Assembly (NCBI RefSeq): GCF_030323265.1
Contig: NZ_CP104992.1
Location: 186,001-250,000, forward strand
DNA from: Terrirhizobium terrae
GTDB lineage: Bacteria; Pseudomonadota; Alphaproteobacteria; Rhizobiales; Rhizobiaceae
Direction of reading: 5' to 3'
DNA length: 64,000 nt
Shown here: positions 29,847 to 39,666 of the stretch, piece after piece
Layout of the letters: every line of letters begins with the position of its first letter
Position numbering within the stretch: position 1 is the stretch's first letter
Program-made: the position numbers and the translations under genes
Notes under the pieces: generated by a model
The model's database searches: none
Told to the model about the DNA's origin: nothing
What the model saw: only the letters and a program-made list of their open reading frames with translations

Positions 29847-30433
29847 CTACGGAGACTGTTCTCCGAAAGGCCTCAAGCCGCTCTCGGTCAGTACGGCGTC
29901 GAGCCTGATATCGTGAGGTTCTTCCGGCACTGATGCCACTTCCTGGCAGTCGAATGCAATGCCGATGAGCCTCGGGTTCAGGCCTTTTTGCTGCAAACGG
30001 TGAATCGCCCGGTCATAATACCCCCCGCCATAGCCGATCCTGTGCCCGCGGGCATCGAAGGCGGCAAGCGGCACAAGCATGATAACAGGATCGAGCTGAG
30101 CCGCATCCGGCCCCGGTCCGACCGTACCGAACACGCCACCGACTAGTTCCACATCCGGCAGGAACTCGCGAAAAACGATCGTCTCCTTGTCGAGCACCAC
30201 GGGCACGCAAAGCCGCGCCCCCTGTCTCCCAACAATTCCATCAGCGGGCGAACATCCACCTCGGAGCGGATCGGCAGAAAACCGGAAACGACAGGAGCGC
30301 CATCGAAATCGATGGCGCCCATGCCATGGGAAGCAAGCGACAGGCTTTTTTCGATCCGCTCGGCGGCAGCAAGAGCGTCCCTTGCCGCCAGCCGCTCGGT
30401 TCTAAGTCTTGCCTTGTCGCCAAGAACCGGCAT
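29847..30433 (-). CDS. fau: 5-formyltetrahydrofolate cyclo-ligase (one frameshift)
   Basis: This enzyme converts 5-formyl-THF to 5,10-methenyl-THF with ATP in the folate cycle. The substrate-binding start AELR-like region is ALGDKARLRTERLAARDAL (here PVLGDKARLRTERLAARDAL), and the family motif GHRIGYGGGYYDRAI with Mg/ATP residues is intact. The frame breaks in the five-C run at 30218-30222; adding one G on the coding strand gives LLGDRGARLCVPVVLDKE and 195 residues. The gene is known as ygfA in E. coli and lies there beside 6S RNA; here the two are about 4.6 kb apart. Confidence 0.93.
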
Positions 30434-30440
30434 CGGCGCC

Positions 30441-31727
30441 TCAGGCCTTTTCCGTGGCCCGGGTCACGAGCAGCTTGTCGATCCGTCGGCCGTCGAGATC
30501 GATGACCTCGAATTTCCAGCCATGGGTGACGAAGCTCTCGCCGAGTTCCGGCAGATGCTTCAACTCGTCGAGCACGAAGCCGGCAACGGTCTCGTAGCCC
30601 GGATCCTCTTCGATCGGCAGGCCCATCTGCGCACCGAATTCGTCGACCGGCATCCAGCCCGCGATCAGGAACGAACCGTCATCACGCGCGACGATCGGAG
30701 GCTCTTCCTGCTCGTCTTCCTGGAAGACACCGGTGATCGCCTCGAGCACGTCGCCCGACGTGATGATGCCTTCGAAATGACCGTATTCGTCATAAACGAG
30801 AACCATATGGGCCGGCGCCTTGCGCAGTGCCTGGATGACGTCGAGCGCGCCTGTCAGGTCGGAGACGACCGGTGCTTCGCGCATCGCGGCAGCCATGTCG
30901 AACACCTTGCCACCGGCCATGAAGTCATAGGCGTCCTTGACGAACAGCACGCCGAGAATTTCGTCCGAAGAGCCCTTGCGCACCGGCAGGCGTGAGCGTG
31001 TGGTTGCACGCAACTGGGCGCGGATCTCATCCGGGTCATCTTCGGTGTCGATAACCTCGACGTCGCGGCGCGGCGTCATCAGGCCGCGCGCGGTGCGGTC
31101 TGCAAGGCGCATGACGCCCGAAATCATTTCGGATTCACCCGTCTCGATCACGCCGGCGCTCTGGGCTTCGGCGAGAACGGTACGGATTTCCTCATCCGTC
31201 ACCTTGTCCTCGGACTCGCCCTTTTGGCCGAGCAGCGAGAGAACGAAACGACCGGAAATATCGAGGAACCAGACGATCGGCGCACCGATAAGTGCAACAA
31301 GCTTCATGGTCGGCGCCACGCGTGCTGCCACGGCCTCGGGAGCGCGCAGCGCGATCTGCTTGGGGACGAGCTCGCCGATGATCAGCGACATATAGGTAAT
31401 GACGACGACGACACCGCCGACGCCGAGCCAGTCGGCAGCGTTTTCTGGAAGTCCCTGCGCCTCGAGCCAGCCGGTCAGGCGTGTACCGAGCGTTGCTCCA
31501 GAAAAGGCGCCCGAGAGGACGCCGACGAGGGTGATGCCGATCTGTACGGAGGAGAGGAAACGGCCTGGGTCTTCAGCGAGCTTGATTGCGGTGGCGGCTC
31601 CGCGATTGCCCTGCTCTGCCATGACTCTCAACCGGACGGGACGGGACGAGACGACGGCAAGCTCCGACATTGCCAGGACACCATTGAGGACGGTGAGCGC
31701 AATGACGATGAAAATTTCGGTTAACAA
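30441..31727 (-). CDS. CNNM/CorC-type hemolysin-family membrane protein
   Basis: The 428 residues have the DUF21/CNNM transmembrane domain (residues about 1-160, with FIVIALTVLNGVLAMSELAVV, split as FIVIALTVLNGVL and AMSELAVV, and ITYMSLIIGELVPKQIALR), then a pair of CBS domains (RGLMTPRRDVEVID, AHMVLVYDEYGHFEGIITSGD) and a C-terminal CorC_HlyC domain. Members are proposed Mg2+/Co2+ transporters or regulators. It begins a tight minus-strand run: fau is 7 bases after it. Confidence 0.92.
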   Translation of the reverse strand: MLTEIFIVIALTVLNGVLAMSELAVVSSRPVRLRVMAEQGNRGAATAIKLAEDPGRFLSSVQIGITLVGVLSGAFSGATLGTRLTGWLEAQGLPENAADWLGVGGVVVVITYMSLIIGELVPKQIALRAPEAVAARVAPTMKLVALIGAPIVWFLDISGRFVLSLLGQKGESEDKVTDEEIRTVLAEAQSAGVIETGESEMISGVMRLADRTARGLMTPRRDVEVIDTEDDPDEIRAQLRATTRSRLPVRKGSSDEILGVLFVKDAYDFMAGGKVFDMAAAMREAPVVSDLTGALDVIQALRKAPAHMVLVYDEYGHFEGIITSGDVLEAITGVFQEDEQEEPPIVARDDGSFLIAGWMPVDEFGAQMGLPIEEDPGYETVAGFVLDELKHLPELGESFVTHGWKFEVIDLDGRRIDKLLVTRATEKA

Positions 31728-31934
31728 AAGGTGCTCTTAGGCTGGGACAATATCCTGTGCGCAGTAACGGCATCCGCATGATCGGCGGCCGTTGGAATAG
31801 ATGATCTCGCGCACAGTTCGGAAAACCGGAAAACGGTTCTCGGAACTATGCACCTCATGAACAGCAGAAATCATAGGGTCGCGACACGCGTATTGCAATG
31901 GTCGACGCAATCACCGGCGCACTGGCGCAGGCAG

Positions 31935-32969
31935 TCACGCAACCGAAAGCTCGATAGCCATCTCTGCGCGCGTGCCTTTGGGCCGCTCTATATAGTGGAT
32001 AGCAGACCCGAGCGTCGATGCCATGGACTTGACGATGCGGCTGCCGAGCCCGGTGCCTTTTACCGTATCGCCTTCCTTCCAGCCCACGCCATCATCTTCG
32101 ACCGCAAGCAGCGCCCTGCCATCCGGTTGACGTGAAAGAAGCACCCGCACCTCGCCCTGGGTTCCTTGCGGATAGGCATATTTGAGAGCGTTGGTCAGCA
32201 GTTCGGTGACAATCATCCCGACGGAGACGGCACGATCGGAGGTCAGCGAAACGCAATCCGCGTCGAGACGAATAATCGGCCCCTGCTTGTCCGGCACTGT
32301 GCCCTGCAATTCGTTGACGAGCGTGCCGAGATACTTGTCCATCTCCACCTGCCGCACGTCGTCGGACGTGTAGAGGCTGCGATGCATGCCGGCGATTGCG
32401 GCGATGCGCGCCTGCGTTTCCGAAAGCGCTTCCTTCACCTCGTCGCTCTTGCTGCTGCCCATCTGCAGGCGGATCATCGCGGCGACCAGCGCAAGGCTGT
32501 TGGCAACGCGATGGTTGACTTCCGCAAGCAGAACTTCCGCCCGTTCCTTGCCGATGCGGATTTCCTGGTCGGCCCGTTCCTTGGCGCGGCGCAGGTCAGC
32601 GGTGGTTATCGCCTGGCTGATGGCGCTTTCCATCAGCGGCCAGAACTCGTCTCCGACGGTCTTGATCACATAATCGGCGGCACCGTTCTTCAACGCATCG
32701 ATGGCGATCGTCGCGTCGCTGGAGCCGGTGACGTAGATGACCGGAGCGGTCGACCCTTGCTCCTGCAACTTGTGAAAGATGTCCAGGCCGGTTTCCGCGC
32801 GGAGGTAATGATCGAGAACGATCGCATCGACCCCGCCGCGACCGGCCGCCTCCATGGCGGCGGCGCCGTCGACGGCAGTGATTACATTGTAGCCGGCACG
32901 ACCGAGATGGCGTTCCGCGAGACGGGCCAGGGCGACGTCGTCGTCAACATAGAGGATCGTTCGCGGCAT
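31935..32969 (-). CDS. Receiver-HisKA_2 (HWE-like) hybrid histidine kinase
   Basis: The 344 residues combine an N-terminal receiver domain (ILYVDDDVALARLAERHL, phospho-acceptor Asp in AIVLDHYLRAETG near residue 53) with a C-terminal HisKA_2 kinase. The H-box is EVNHRVANSLALVAAMIRLQ, then an ATPase domain with ELLTNALKYAYP (N-box) and GTGLGSRIVKSM. HisKA_2 kinases are typical of Rhizobiales and often signal to receiver-only proteins. It follows the receiver gene by 10 bases and is the last gene of a three-gene phosphorelay. Confidence 0.9.
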   Translation of the reverse strand: MPRTILYVDDDVALARLAERHLGRAGYNVITAVDGAAAMEAAGRGGVDAIVLDHYLRAETGLDIFHKLQEQGSTAPVIYVTGSSDATIAIDALKNGAADYVIKTVGDEFWPLMESAISQAITTADLRRAKERADQEIRIGKERAEVLLAEVNHRVANSLALVAAMIRLQMGSSKSDEVKEALSETQARIAAIAGMHRSLYTSDDVRQVEMDKYLGTLVNELQGTVPDKQGPIIRLDADCVSLTSDRAVSVGMIVTELLTNALKYAYPQGTQGEVRVLLSRQPDGRALLAVEDDGVGWKEGDTVKGTGLGSRIVKSMASTLGSAIHYIERPKGTRAEMAIELSVA

Positions 32970-32979
32970 CTCTCTTCAA

Positions 32980-33423
32980 TCATTGTCCGGGTATTTGCAT
33001 CACCGAGAAGAACAGCCCGAGCTGTCGAATGGCGTTTGCGAAATTATCGTAGTCTACAGGCTTTGTAATATAAACATTTGCGCCGAGGTCATAGCAGCGC
33101 TGAATCTCCCGCTCATCGTCCGTCGTTGTGAGGATCACTACGGGCAGCCGTTTAGCATGCGGGTTGGACTTCACCTTCTCCAATATGTCAATACCCGACA
33201 TATCGGGCAGGTTGAGATCAAGCAAGATCAGCAGGTAGCGGTCGTGGTTTACATTGCCCGAACGATCGGCGCCGAGAATATAGTCGAGAGCCTCGTTGCC
33301 GTTGGTGAAAGGCACGATATCGTTGTTGACGCCGGCGCGGCGAACATTCTTCTCGATGAGACGGGCATGCCCTTCGTCATCCTCCACCATCACGATGGTG
33401 ACTTCCTTGCCTGCAGCTTTCAT
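32980..33423 (-). CDS. Single-domain response regulator (Rcp1-like)
   Basis: The 147 residues are one receiver domain with no output domain: TIVMVEDDEGHARLIEKNVRR, phospho-Asp in LILLDLNLPDMSG, LTTTDDEREIQRCY and the switch lysine in VYITKPVDYDNF. This form is typical of cyanobacterial Rcp1-like regulators paired with phytochromes or CHASE3 kinases. Its ATG overlaps the stop of the upstream kinase (ATGA), so translation is coupled. Confidence 0.94.
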   Translation of the reverse strand: MKAAGKEVTIVMVEDDEGHARLIEKNVRRAGVNNDIVPFTNGNEALDYILGADRSGNVNHDRYLLILLDLNLPDMSGIDILEKVKSNPHAKRLPVVILTTTDDEREIQRCYDLGANVYITKPVDYDNFANAIRQLGLFFSVMQIPGQ

Positions 33424-34918
33424 GACCCGTTACTCCTGACATACTGGGACAAATCCATGGGCAGACGGATGATGAATGTCGATCCGCCGCCTAGCGTGGA
33501 CGTCACAGTAATTTCGCCCCTAAATTTCTGACTAACGATCGAACGTGGGCAAGACCAATCCCTTCACCCTTCTGGTTCTGCACGCCGGAACGGCGGAAGA
33601 GTTCAAAGACGCGCTCATGATCCTCCGGCGCGATGCCGCGCCCGTTGTCGGACACCTCGATCTTGATCGCTCCCCGGCCCATCGGCAGCGCCATGACGGA
33701 AAGATTGAGCGGCCGATTGGGATCACGGTACTTGATGGCATTATCGAACAGGTTGCCGAAGATCTGCTCCAGCGAGAAGCGGTCGGTTACAAGCCCGCGT
33801 GCCGCCGCGACCGAGATCGAAACCTCGCCGCCTGCATCGTTCACCTGATGGTAGACGCTGGCCGCGGTCGCCTCGAGCATCTCGCCAAGGTCGATACGCT
33901 CCGGCTTCAGTTCGCGCCGCCCGTCTCGGGAAATCTTCAGGATCGCGTTGATCAGTGCATCCATCTTCTTGGTCGACGAGCGGATAAAGCCAATCGCCTC
34001 CGGCAGGTCTTCCTCGACGGCGAGCCGCGCGTCGCGTACCTGATCCTCCGTGATCTCCGCACCGTCGGCCATCACGTAAGTGCGGATCGTTTTCAGCGTC
34101 GCATCCAGCTCGCTTGTGAAACCCATGATGTTGACGAGCGGCGCCCTCAGATCGTGGGAGACGATATAGGCATAGCGCTGGATCTCCCGATTGGCCTGCA
34201 TCAGGTCTTCTGTACGCTCGTTGACGCGTTCCTCGAGCCCTTGGTTGAGCTCTTCGACCTCGCGCCGTGCGCTCGAAAGCTCCCGGACATGCTGGCCCAC
34301 CACGGCGATCGCGCCGCCGATGACGACGATGATCATCAGGCCGCCGCCTATGGTGAAATATTGGAGCGTTGCGGCGCTGCCGCGGATCTCGTCGATACCC
34401 GAGATCAGATGACCGTCAAGCTCCTGCACGAGATTACCGATGACCTCGCGAAGCCGCTGCATCACCACGAAACCCTGCTCGTTGCGCACGATTGCAACCG
34501 CGTCCTCAACCCTGCCCTGACTGGCAAGGTTCAGCGTCGACTGCATCTCCGTGACCTTTTCCGCAATGAGGCTGCGGATGTCGTCGAGCGGAACCTTCAC
34601 CGTGTCCTGGTTCCCAGCGACCCGCTCCAGCCTGTCGACCTGCGCCGGCAGCGCCCCGATCGCCTTCTGGTACGGATCGAGAAAGGCAGCGTTCTGCACC
34701 AGAAGATAACCACGCTGCCCGGATTCTGCTCCATTCAGCATCAGCAGAAGATCCGCGGCGACCGAGCGGACTGCCCTGAGTTTCGTCACCTCATCGAAAT
34801 AGCTGCGCGTCATCTGCGCCAGGAAAAACGATGACATGACGATGGCGAGCAGCAGCGCTGCGCCGATGAGCAGCATCATCAGCGACGAGCGGGCAAACTT
34901 GGCATTGGTGAAAGGCAT
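33420..34918 (-). CDS. CHASE3-domain sensor histidine kinase (one frameshift near the C-terminus)
   Basis: Layout: a membrane segment (LMMLLIGAALLLAIVMSSFF), a CHASE3-like periplasmic helical domain (ESGQRGYLLVQNAAFLDPY), a second membrane segment (TIGGGLMIIVVIGGAIAVV), a coiled-coil linker, HisKA (IVSHDLRAPLVNIMGF) and HATPase with DNGRGIAPED and GEGIGLAHV. The frame breaks in the C-run at 33517-33520. Adding one G on the coding strand gives VRNLGGEITVTSTLGGGSTFIIRLP, split as VRNLGGEITVT and STLGGGSTFIIRLP, and ends at a TGA overlapping the receiver gene, for 499 residues. The overlap is restored only by the correction. Confidence 0.92.
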
Positions 34919-35044
34919 GAAAGGGTATCGCCGTTTGAGAGTATCGGCAACAAGTCGGCGGCAAAGCCAGCCATGTCAAGCCACCGGCCAAGATAACCGG
35001 GCCATAACGGCATTTGCGATGAGGTGAAGAGTGCGATCCGCGGC

Positions 35045-35200
35045 GACCGATGGAGGTTTACGATCCTGGGTGCCTACAAACGTAGGTGGGCGCCATATGT
35101 CCAAGCCCACGGGCCTGGTCAGGGACAGCTCCCTTTGGATCGAGTATGGCCCCAGGGATTGTGGTTCCTGTCGAGAAGCGCAGATCGCTTCGGCAATATA
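35045..35200 (-). ncRNA. ssrS: 6S RNA candidate
   Basis: On the minus strand the transcript folds into a rod: AATCCCTGGG pairs with CCCAGGATC (closing helix), inside it CCAT with ATGG, then TCCAA with TTGGA enclosing a GC-rich tip. A small hairpin CCTACGTTTGTAGG sits on the 3' side, as in the central bubble of 6S RNA. It lies immediately downstream of zapA on the same strand, the zapA-ssrS order of E. coli. 6S binds sigma70 RNA polymerase. Ends are approximate. Confidence 0.72.
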
Positions 35201-35252
35201 GGTTCGAAGCTGCAGCGGCGCCAGTGGGCCATCGACGTTTTTTGGCGAGCCG

Positions 35253-35630
35253 TCAGTTGGCCTCTGCCGACGGGCGGGCATTGAGTTTTGCAGCCAGCCC
35301 GGCAATCCGCTCGGTCAGTTCGCCGATCGTCGCCGCCAGCATTTCCTCGTTGCGCGACTGCGTCTCGAGCGAGCCGTCGCGATTGGACTTGAGCGCCTCG
35401 ATGTCCTTTTCGAGCGCCGTCACCTTGCGGGTCATCTCGGACAGTTCGTCCATGATCATGATGCCGGCCATGACCGTGATTCTCAGATCGCCGATCTCTC
35501 CGAACTGGCTCTTCAGATGGCCGACATAGCGATCCAGCCTTGCCGCAAGTTCGGTCAGGTGATCTTCCTGACCTTCCTCGCAGGCCATGCGATAGGCCTT
35601 GCCGTCGATCGTGACTGAAATTTGCGCCAT
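35253..35630 (-). CDS. zapA: Cell division protein ZapA
   Basis: ZapA bundles FtsZ filaments at midcell. The N-terminal head MAQISVTIDGKAYRMACEEG and LAARLDRYVGHLKSQF are the conserved parts, followed by a coiled coil (LSEMTRKVTALEKDIEALKS) and a longer rhizobial tail. The 125 residues are a common length in Rhizobiales. It lies 10 bases after the DUF4164 gene and just before the 6S RNA candidate. Confidence 0.9.
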   Translation of the reverse strand: MAQISVTIDGKAYRMACEEGQEDHLTELAARLDRYVGHLKSQFGEIGDLRITVMAGIMIMDELSEMTRKVTALEKDIEALKSNRDGSLETQSRNEEMLAATIGELTERIAGLAAKLNARPSAEAN

Positions 35631-35640
35631 CCGCCTGCCC

Positions 35641-35913
35641 CTATCGATCGAGCACGGCGCGTATGGTTTCCATCGCCGTCACGAGCCTGCGCGAAACCTC
35701 GCGATTGACTTCTTCGAGCCGGTTCGCCCGGAACTGCGACTGGTCGAGCTCCTGCGCCAGACGGGCACGATCGGCGTGCACGCGCTTCACTTCGGCTTCG
35801 ACATCGCGGCTGTCGCGCTGCCGTTCGATGCGCGCATCGACGGCATTCTCCAGGCTGCCGATCGCAGCCCGGAGTTCCGAAAGCGCCATCTCGACCGATT
35901 TTTCTGCCGGCAT
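35641..35913 (-). CDS. DUF4164 coiled-coil protein
   Basis: A 90-residue helical coiled-coil protein starting MPAEKSVEMALSELRAAIGS, with heptads in LAQELDQSQFRANRLEEVN. DUF4164 genes travel with zapA in Rhizobiales; a division-related role is a guess. The ATG at 35913 lies right after GGGATAGGTGG. An in-frame extension upstream has no support. It is the first gene of the zapA transcript and diverges from tkt. Confidence 0.8.
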   Translation of the reverse strand: MPAEKSVEMALSELRAAIGSLENAVDARIERQRDSRDVEAEVKRVHADRARLAQELDQSQFRANRLEEVNREVSRRLVTAMETIRAVLDR

Positions 35914-36233
35914 CCACCTATCCCGTTGAGAAAGCGAGCCCGGCCGAATCGAAACATGCCGCCTCGCTAACAAGAGCGGCAGACTATTCACCGCTTGAAA
36001 GCCGGTCAATAAATGACAGCCGGTCGGCATCATCGAACTGTGGATCACGCTCGCCGCACCCTACTTGAACGTTCCTGCCCAAATGACAGGCAACTTGCGG
36101 CAAACACGATCATAATCCCGCCGCACTGTCCCACTTTTGTTGACTTGCCCGTTCCACCTGATAAGGATCAGGCGCCTCCTTATTGGGCCCATTATCGGGC
36201 CTCTGACCGACACTCGGACACAGTGGATTAGCC
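35914..36233. other. 320-base divergent gap between zapA and tkt
   Basis: No gene is convincing here. It holds the two divergent promoters, none of which I can place with confidence. A short inverted repeat, CCTGAT (36157-36162) with ATCAGG (36167-36172), lies 62-77 bases before the tkt start and could be an operator. Confidence 0.35.
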
Positions 36234-38208
36234 ATGACTTCTCGCGAACAAAACGACCGGATGGCAAATGCGATCCGTTTCCTTTCCATGGATGCCGTCG
36301 AAAAGGCGAACTCCGGCCACCCGGGCATGCCGATGGGCATGGCGGACGTGGCAACGGTCCTGTTTTCCAAATACCTGAAATTCGACCCGACGAAGCCCCA
36401 TTGGCCGGACCGTGACCGTTTCGTCCTGTCGGCCGGCCACGGCTCGATGCTGCTCTACTCGCTGCTCTATCTGACGGGCTACGAGGACATGACGGTCGAA
36501 GACCTGAAGGGCTTCCGCCAGCTCGGCTCCAAGACCGCCGGCCACCCGGAATACGGTCATGCCACCGGCATCGAGACCACCACCGGCCCGCTCGGCCAGG
36601 GCATTGCCAATGCCGTCGGCATGGCGATCGCCGAACGCAAGCTGCGCGACGAATTCGGCGCCGACCTGCAGGATCACTATACCTACGTCATCAACGGCGA
36701 CGGCTGCCTGATGGAAGGCATCAGCCATGAGGCGATCGCGCTTGCCGGCCACCTCAAGCTCAACAAGCTGATCCTCTTCTGGGACAACAACTCGATCACC
36801 ATCGATGGTGCGGTCTCGCTGTCGGATTCGACCGACCAGATCATGCGCTTCAAGGCCGTTCACTGGAACACGATCGAGATCGACGGCCACGATCAGGCCG
36901 CGATCGCTGACGCGATCGAACAGGCCCACAAGTCCGACAAGCCGACCTTCATCGCCTGCAAGACGACGATCGGCTTCGGCGCTCCGAACAAGGCCGGCAG
37001 CCACAAGGTTCACGGCTCTCCGCTCGGTGCCGAAGAAATCGCCGCCACCCGCAAGGCGCTGAACTGGGAATACGAACCCTTCGTCATCCCGAACGACGTT
37101 CTGTCCGACTGGCGCGCCGCCGGCACCCGCTCGGCCGATGCCGTCAAGGCCTGGGAAGGTCGCCTGGCAGCCTCCGAGAAGAAGGCCGAGTTCGACCGCC
37201 GCTTCGCTGGCGATCTGCCGAAGGGCTTCGATGCCGCAATCAGCGACCTCAAGAAGAAGATCGTTGAGACCAAGCCGACGGTTGCCACCCGCAAGGCTTC
37301 CGAGGACGTGCTCGAAGTCATCAACGGCATCCTGCCCGAAACGCTGGGCGGCTCGGCTGACCTGACGCCGTCGAACAACACCAAGACCAGCCAGATGCAT
37401 TCGATCACGCCGACGGATTTCGCCGGCCGCTACATGCACTGGGGCATTCGCGAACACGGCATGGCGTCCGCCATGAACGGCATCTCGCTGCATGGCGGCC
37501 TGATCCCTTACGGCGGCGGCTTCATGATCTTCTCGGATTATTGCCGTCCTCCGATCCGCCTCGCCTCGCTGATGGGCATCCGCCTCGTCCACGTCCTGAC
37601 GCATGATCTCGATCGGCGTCGGCGAAGACGGCCCGACCCACCAGCCGGTCGAGCAGATGGCATCGCTGCGCGCTATCCCGAACCTGATGATGTTCCGCCC
37701 GGCGGACGTCACGGAAACGGCGGAAGCCTGGCAGATCGCTCTGCAGACCAAGGACCGCCCGTCGGGCCTCGCTCTGACCCGCCAGAACCTGACGACCGTC
37801 CGCACCGAGTATTCGGAAGAGAACCTCGTCACCAAGGGCGCCTACACGCTCGCCGGCAATGCCGATGCCAAGGTGACGATCTTCGCTTCGGGTTCCGAAG
37901 TCGAACTCGCCGTCGCTGCGCGCAAGACGCTTGAGGAAAAGGGTGTTTCCACCCGCGTCGTTTCGGTGCCCTGCACCGAACTGTTCTTCGAACAGCCGGA
38001 TGCCTACCGCAAGGAAGTCATCGGCAACTCGCCGGTCAAGATCGCCGTCGAAGCCGCCGTTCGTGAAGGCTGGGATGCCTTCATCGGTCCGGAAGGCACC
38101 TTCGTCGGCATGAAGAGCTTCGGCGCTTCCGGCCCGGCCAAGGACGTATTCAAGCACTTCGGCATCACGGCGGAAGCCGTCGTCGCCGCTGCTGAAGCAA
38201 AGCTTTAA
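36234..38208 (+). CDS. tkt: Transketolase (one frameshift)
   Basis: Transketolase moves two-carbon units in the pentose phosphate and Calvin pathways using thiamine diphosphate. The TPP motif is [18 protein letters not shown] and continues to [52 protein letters not shown] and [14 protein letters not shown] are conserved. The frame breaks near 37605-37607, where removing one base gives [23 protein letters not shown] continuity and 657 residues. This one is an apparent insertion, unlike most of the others. It precedes gap by 75 bases, so the two are probably one transcript. Confidence 0.96.
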
Positions 38209-38283
38209 CGGGGCCGGCGCCGTCCTTCGCGGGCGGCGCCACCACGTCTGATAACGTAAGCCCGTATTCAGGGAGAGGACTCT

Positions 38284-39294
38284 ATGACTGTAAAGGTTGC
38301 CATCAACGGCTTCGGCCGCATCGGCCGCAACGTTCTGCGTGCCATCGTCGAATCCGGCCGCACTGACATCGAAGTCGTTGCCATCAACGATCTCGGCCCG
38401 GTTGAAACCAACGCCCACCTGCTGCGCTATGACAGCATCCACGGCAAGTTCCCGGCCGACGTGAAGGTCGATGGCGACACGATCACCGTTGCCGGCGGCA
38501 AGCCGATTAAGGTCACAGCAGTCCGCGATCCGGCCCAGCTGCCGCACGGCGAACTCGGCGTCGACATCGCGCTGGAATGCACCGGCATCTTCACCGCCCG
38601 CGACAAGGCTGCTGCCCATCTGACGGCCGGCGCCAAGCGCGTCATCGTCTCGGCTCCGGCCGACGGCGCCGATCTGACCGTCGTCTTCGGCGTCAACCAC
38701 GACCAGCTGACCAAGGACCATCTGGTCATCTCAAACGCATCCTGCACGACCAACTGCCTCGTGCCGGTCGTCAAGGTTCTGGACGACGCCGTCGGCATCG
38801 ACCACGGTTTCATGACCACGATCCATTCCTATACAGGTGACCAGCCGACGCTCGACACCATGCACAAGGACCTGTACCGCGCCCGCGCAGCAGCCCTGTC
38901 CATGATCCCGACCTCGACCGGCGCCGCCAAGGCCGTCGGCCTCGTCATGCCGCACCTCAAGGGCAAGCTCGACGGCACCTCGATCCGCGTTCCGACCCCG
39001 AACGTCTCTGTCGTCGACTTCAACTTCGTCGCCAAGAAAAACACCGCGGTCGCCGAGATCAACGACGCCATCAAGGCCGCCTCGGATGGCAAGCTGAAGG
39101 GCATCCTCGGCTACACGGAAGAGCCGCTCGTCTCCCGCGACTTCAACCACGACAGCCATTCTTCGATCTTCGCGATCGACCAGACCAAGGTCATGGAAGG
39201 CAACTTCGTCCGCGTGCTCTCCTGGTACGACAACGAGTGGGGCTTCTCCAACCGCATGGCCGACACGTCGGTTGCACTGGCCAAGCTGATCTGA
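38284..39294 (+). CDS. gap: Glyceraldehyde-3-phosphate dehydrogenase, type I
   Basis: The enzyme oxidises glyceraldehyde-3-phosphate to 1,3-bisphosphoglycerate in glycolysis and gluconeogenesis. The NAD site is [14 protein letters not shown], the catalytic cysteine is Cys154 in SNASCTTNC, and the assisting histidine is in TIHSYTGDQ. The 336 residues end [25 protein letters not shown] lies just before the ATG. A strong terminator follows, so tkt-gap is likely a unit of its own. Confidence 0.98.
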   Translation: MTVKVAINGFGRIGRNVLRAIVESGRTDIEVVAINDLGPVETNAHLLRYDSIHGKFPADVKVDGDTITVAGGKPIKVTAVRDPAQLPHGELGVDIALECTGIFTARDKAAAHLTAGAKRVIVSAPADGADLTVVFGVNHDQLTKDHLVISNASCTTNCLVPVVKVLDDAVGIDHGFMTTIHSYTGDQPTLDTMHKDLYRARAAALSMIPTSTGAAKAVGLVMPHLKGKLDGTSIRVPTPNVSVVDFNFVAKKNTAVAEINDAIKAASDGKLKGILGYTEEPLVSRDFNHDSHSSIFAIDQTKVMEGNFVRVLSWYDNEWGFSNRMADTSVALAKLI

Positions 39295-39329
39295 GGCTCA
39301 CGGCGGAAACGCCGGACGATAGTAAAATG

Positions 39330-39360
39330 AAGCCCTCTCCTTCGGCGAAGGAGAGGGCTT
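39330..39360 (+). terminator. Strong terminator of gap
   Basis: A perfect 14-bp stem (39330-39343 with 39347-39360, built on AGCCCTCTCC) closes a GGC loop, followed by TTCTTTGTTTTTC. It lies 36 bases after the gap stop. Confidence 0.93.
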
Positions 39361-39666
39361 TTCTTTGTTTTTCGGGGGAAGCCTGATCTTCACCGATTCT
39401 TTGTACGCGGTGGCGCCGATCGACGCCATTCCGATCGCGCAGAATATAAATCGGTTTAAATCACTCTGCTGAAAGCAACCGCAGAATTTTAGGATAAAAA
39501 CCCTTCAAAATACTGGGAATGCTGAGGCTTACCAGTTGATGCAGCGCACAAAACCGTCGTAGAGGGCGAACCTGCACGGCTCAACCTGAGCTCGCATAAC
39601 AACGCGTTTTGTCAAGGCATAACCCGCCGACCGCCTCCCACGGTCCGGCGTTGGAGGAGTATAGAT
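39361..39666 (+). other. 306-base gap before the GntP-family gene
   Basis: The gap between the gap terminator and the permease holds no convincing gene. The AT-rich stretch around 39448-39460 (AAATCGGTTTAAATC) could be a promoter or operator. I find no clear -35/-10 pair. Confidence 0.3.

Noticed and set aside
36228..37835. Minus-strand open frame opposite tkt (about 535 codons), and another opposite the antiporter at 41221-42726
   Set aside because: Both are antisense shadows. The sense strand carries all catalytic motifs, and the antisense proteins are low-complexity and match no family I know.
37603..38208. Separate short transketolase-like gene starting at 37603
   Set aside because: It is the C-terminal part of tkt in another frame; removing one base near 37606 restores one 657-residue enzyme.
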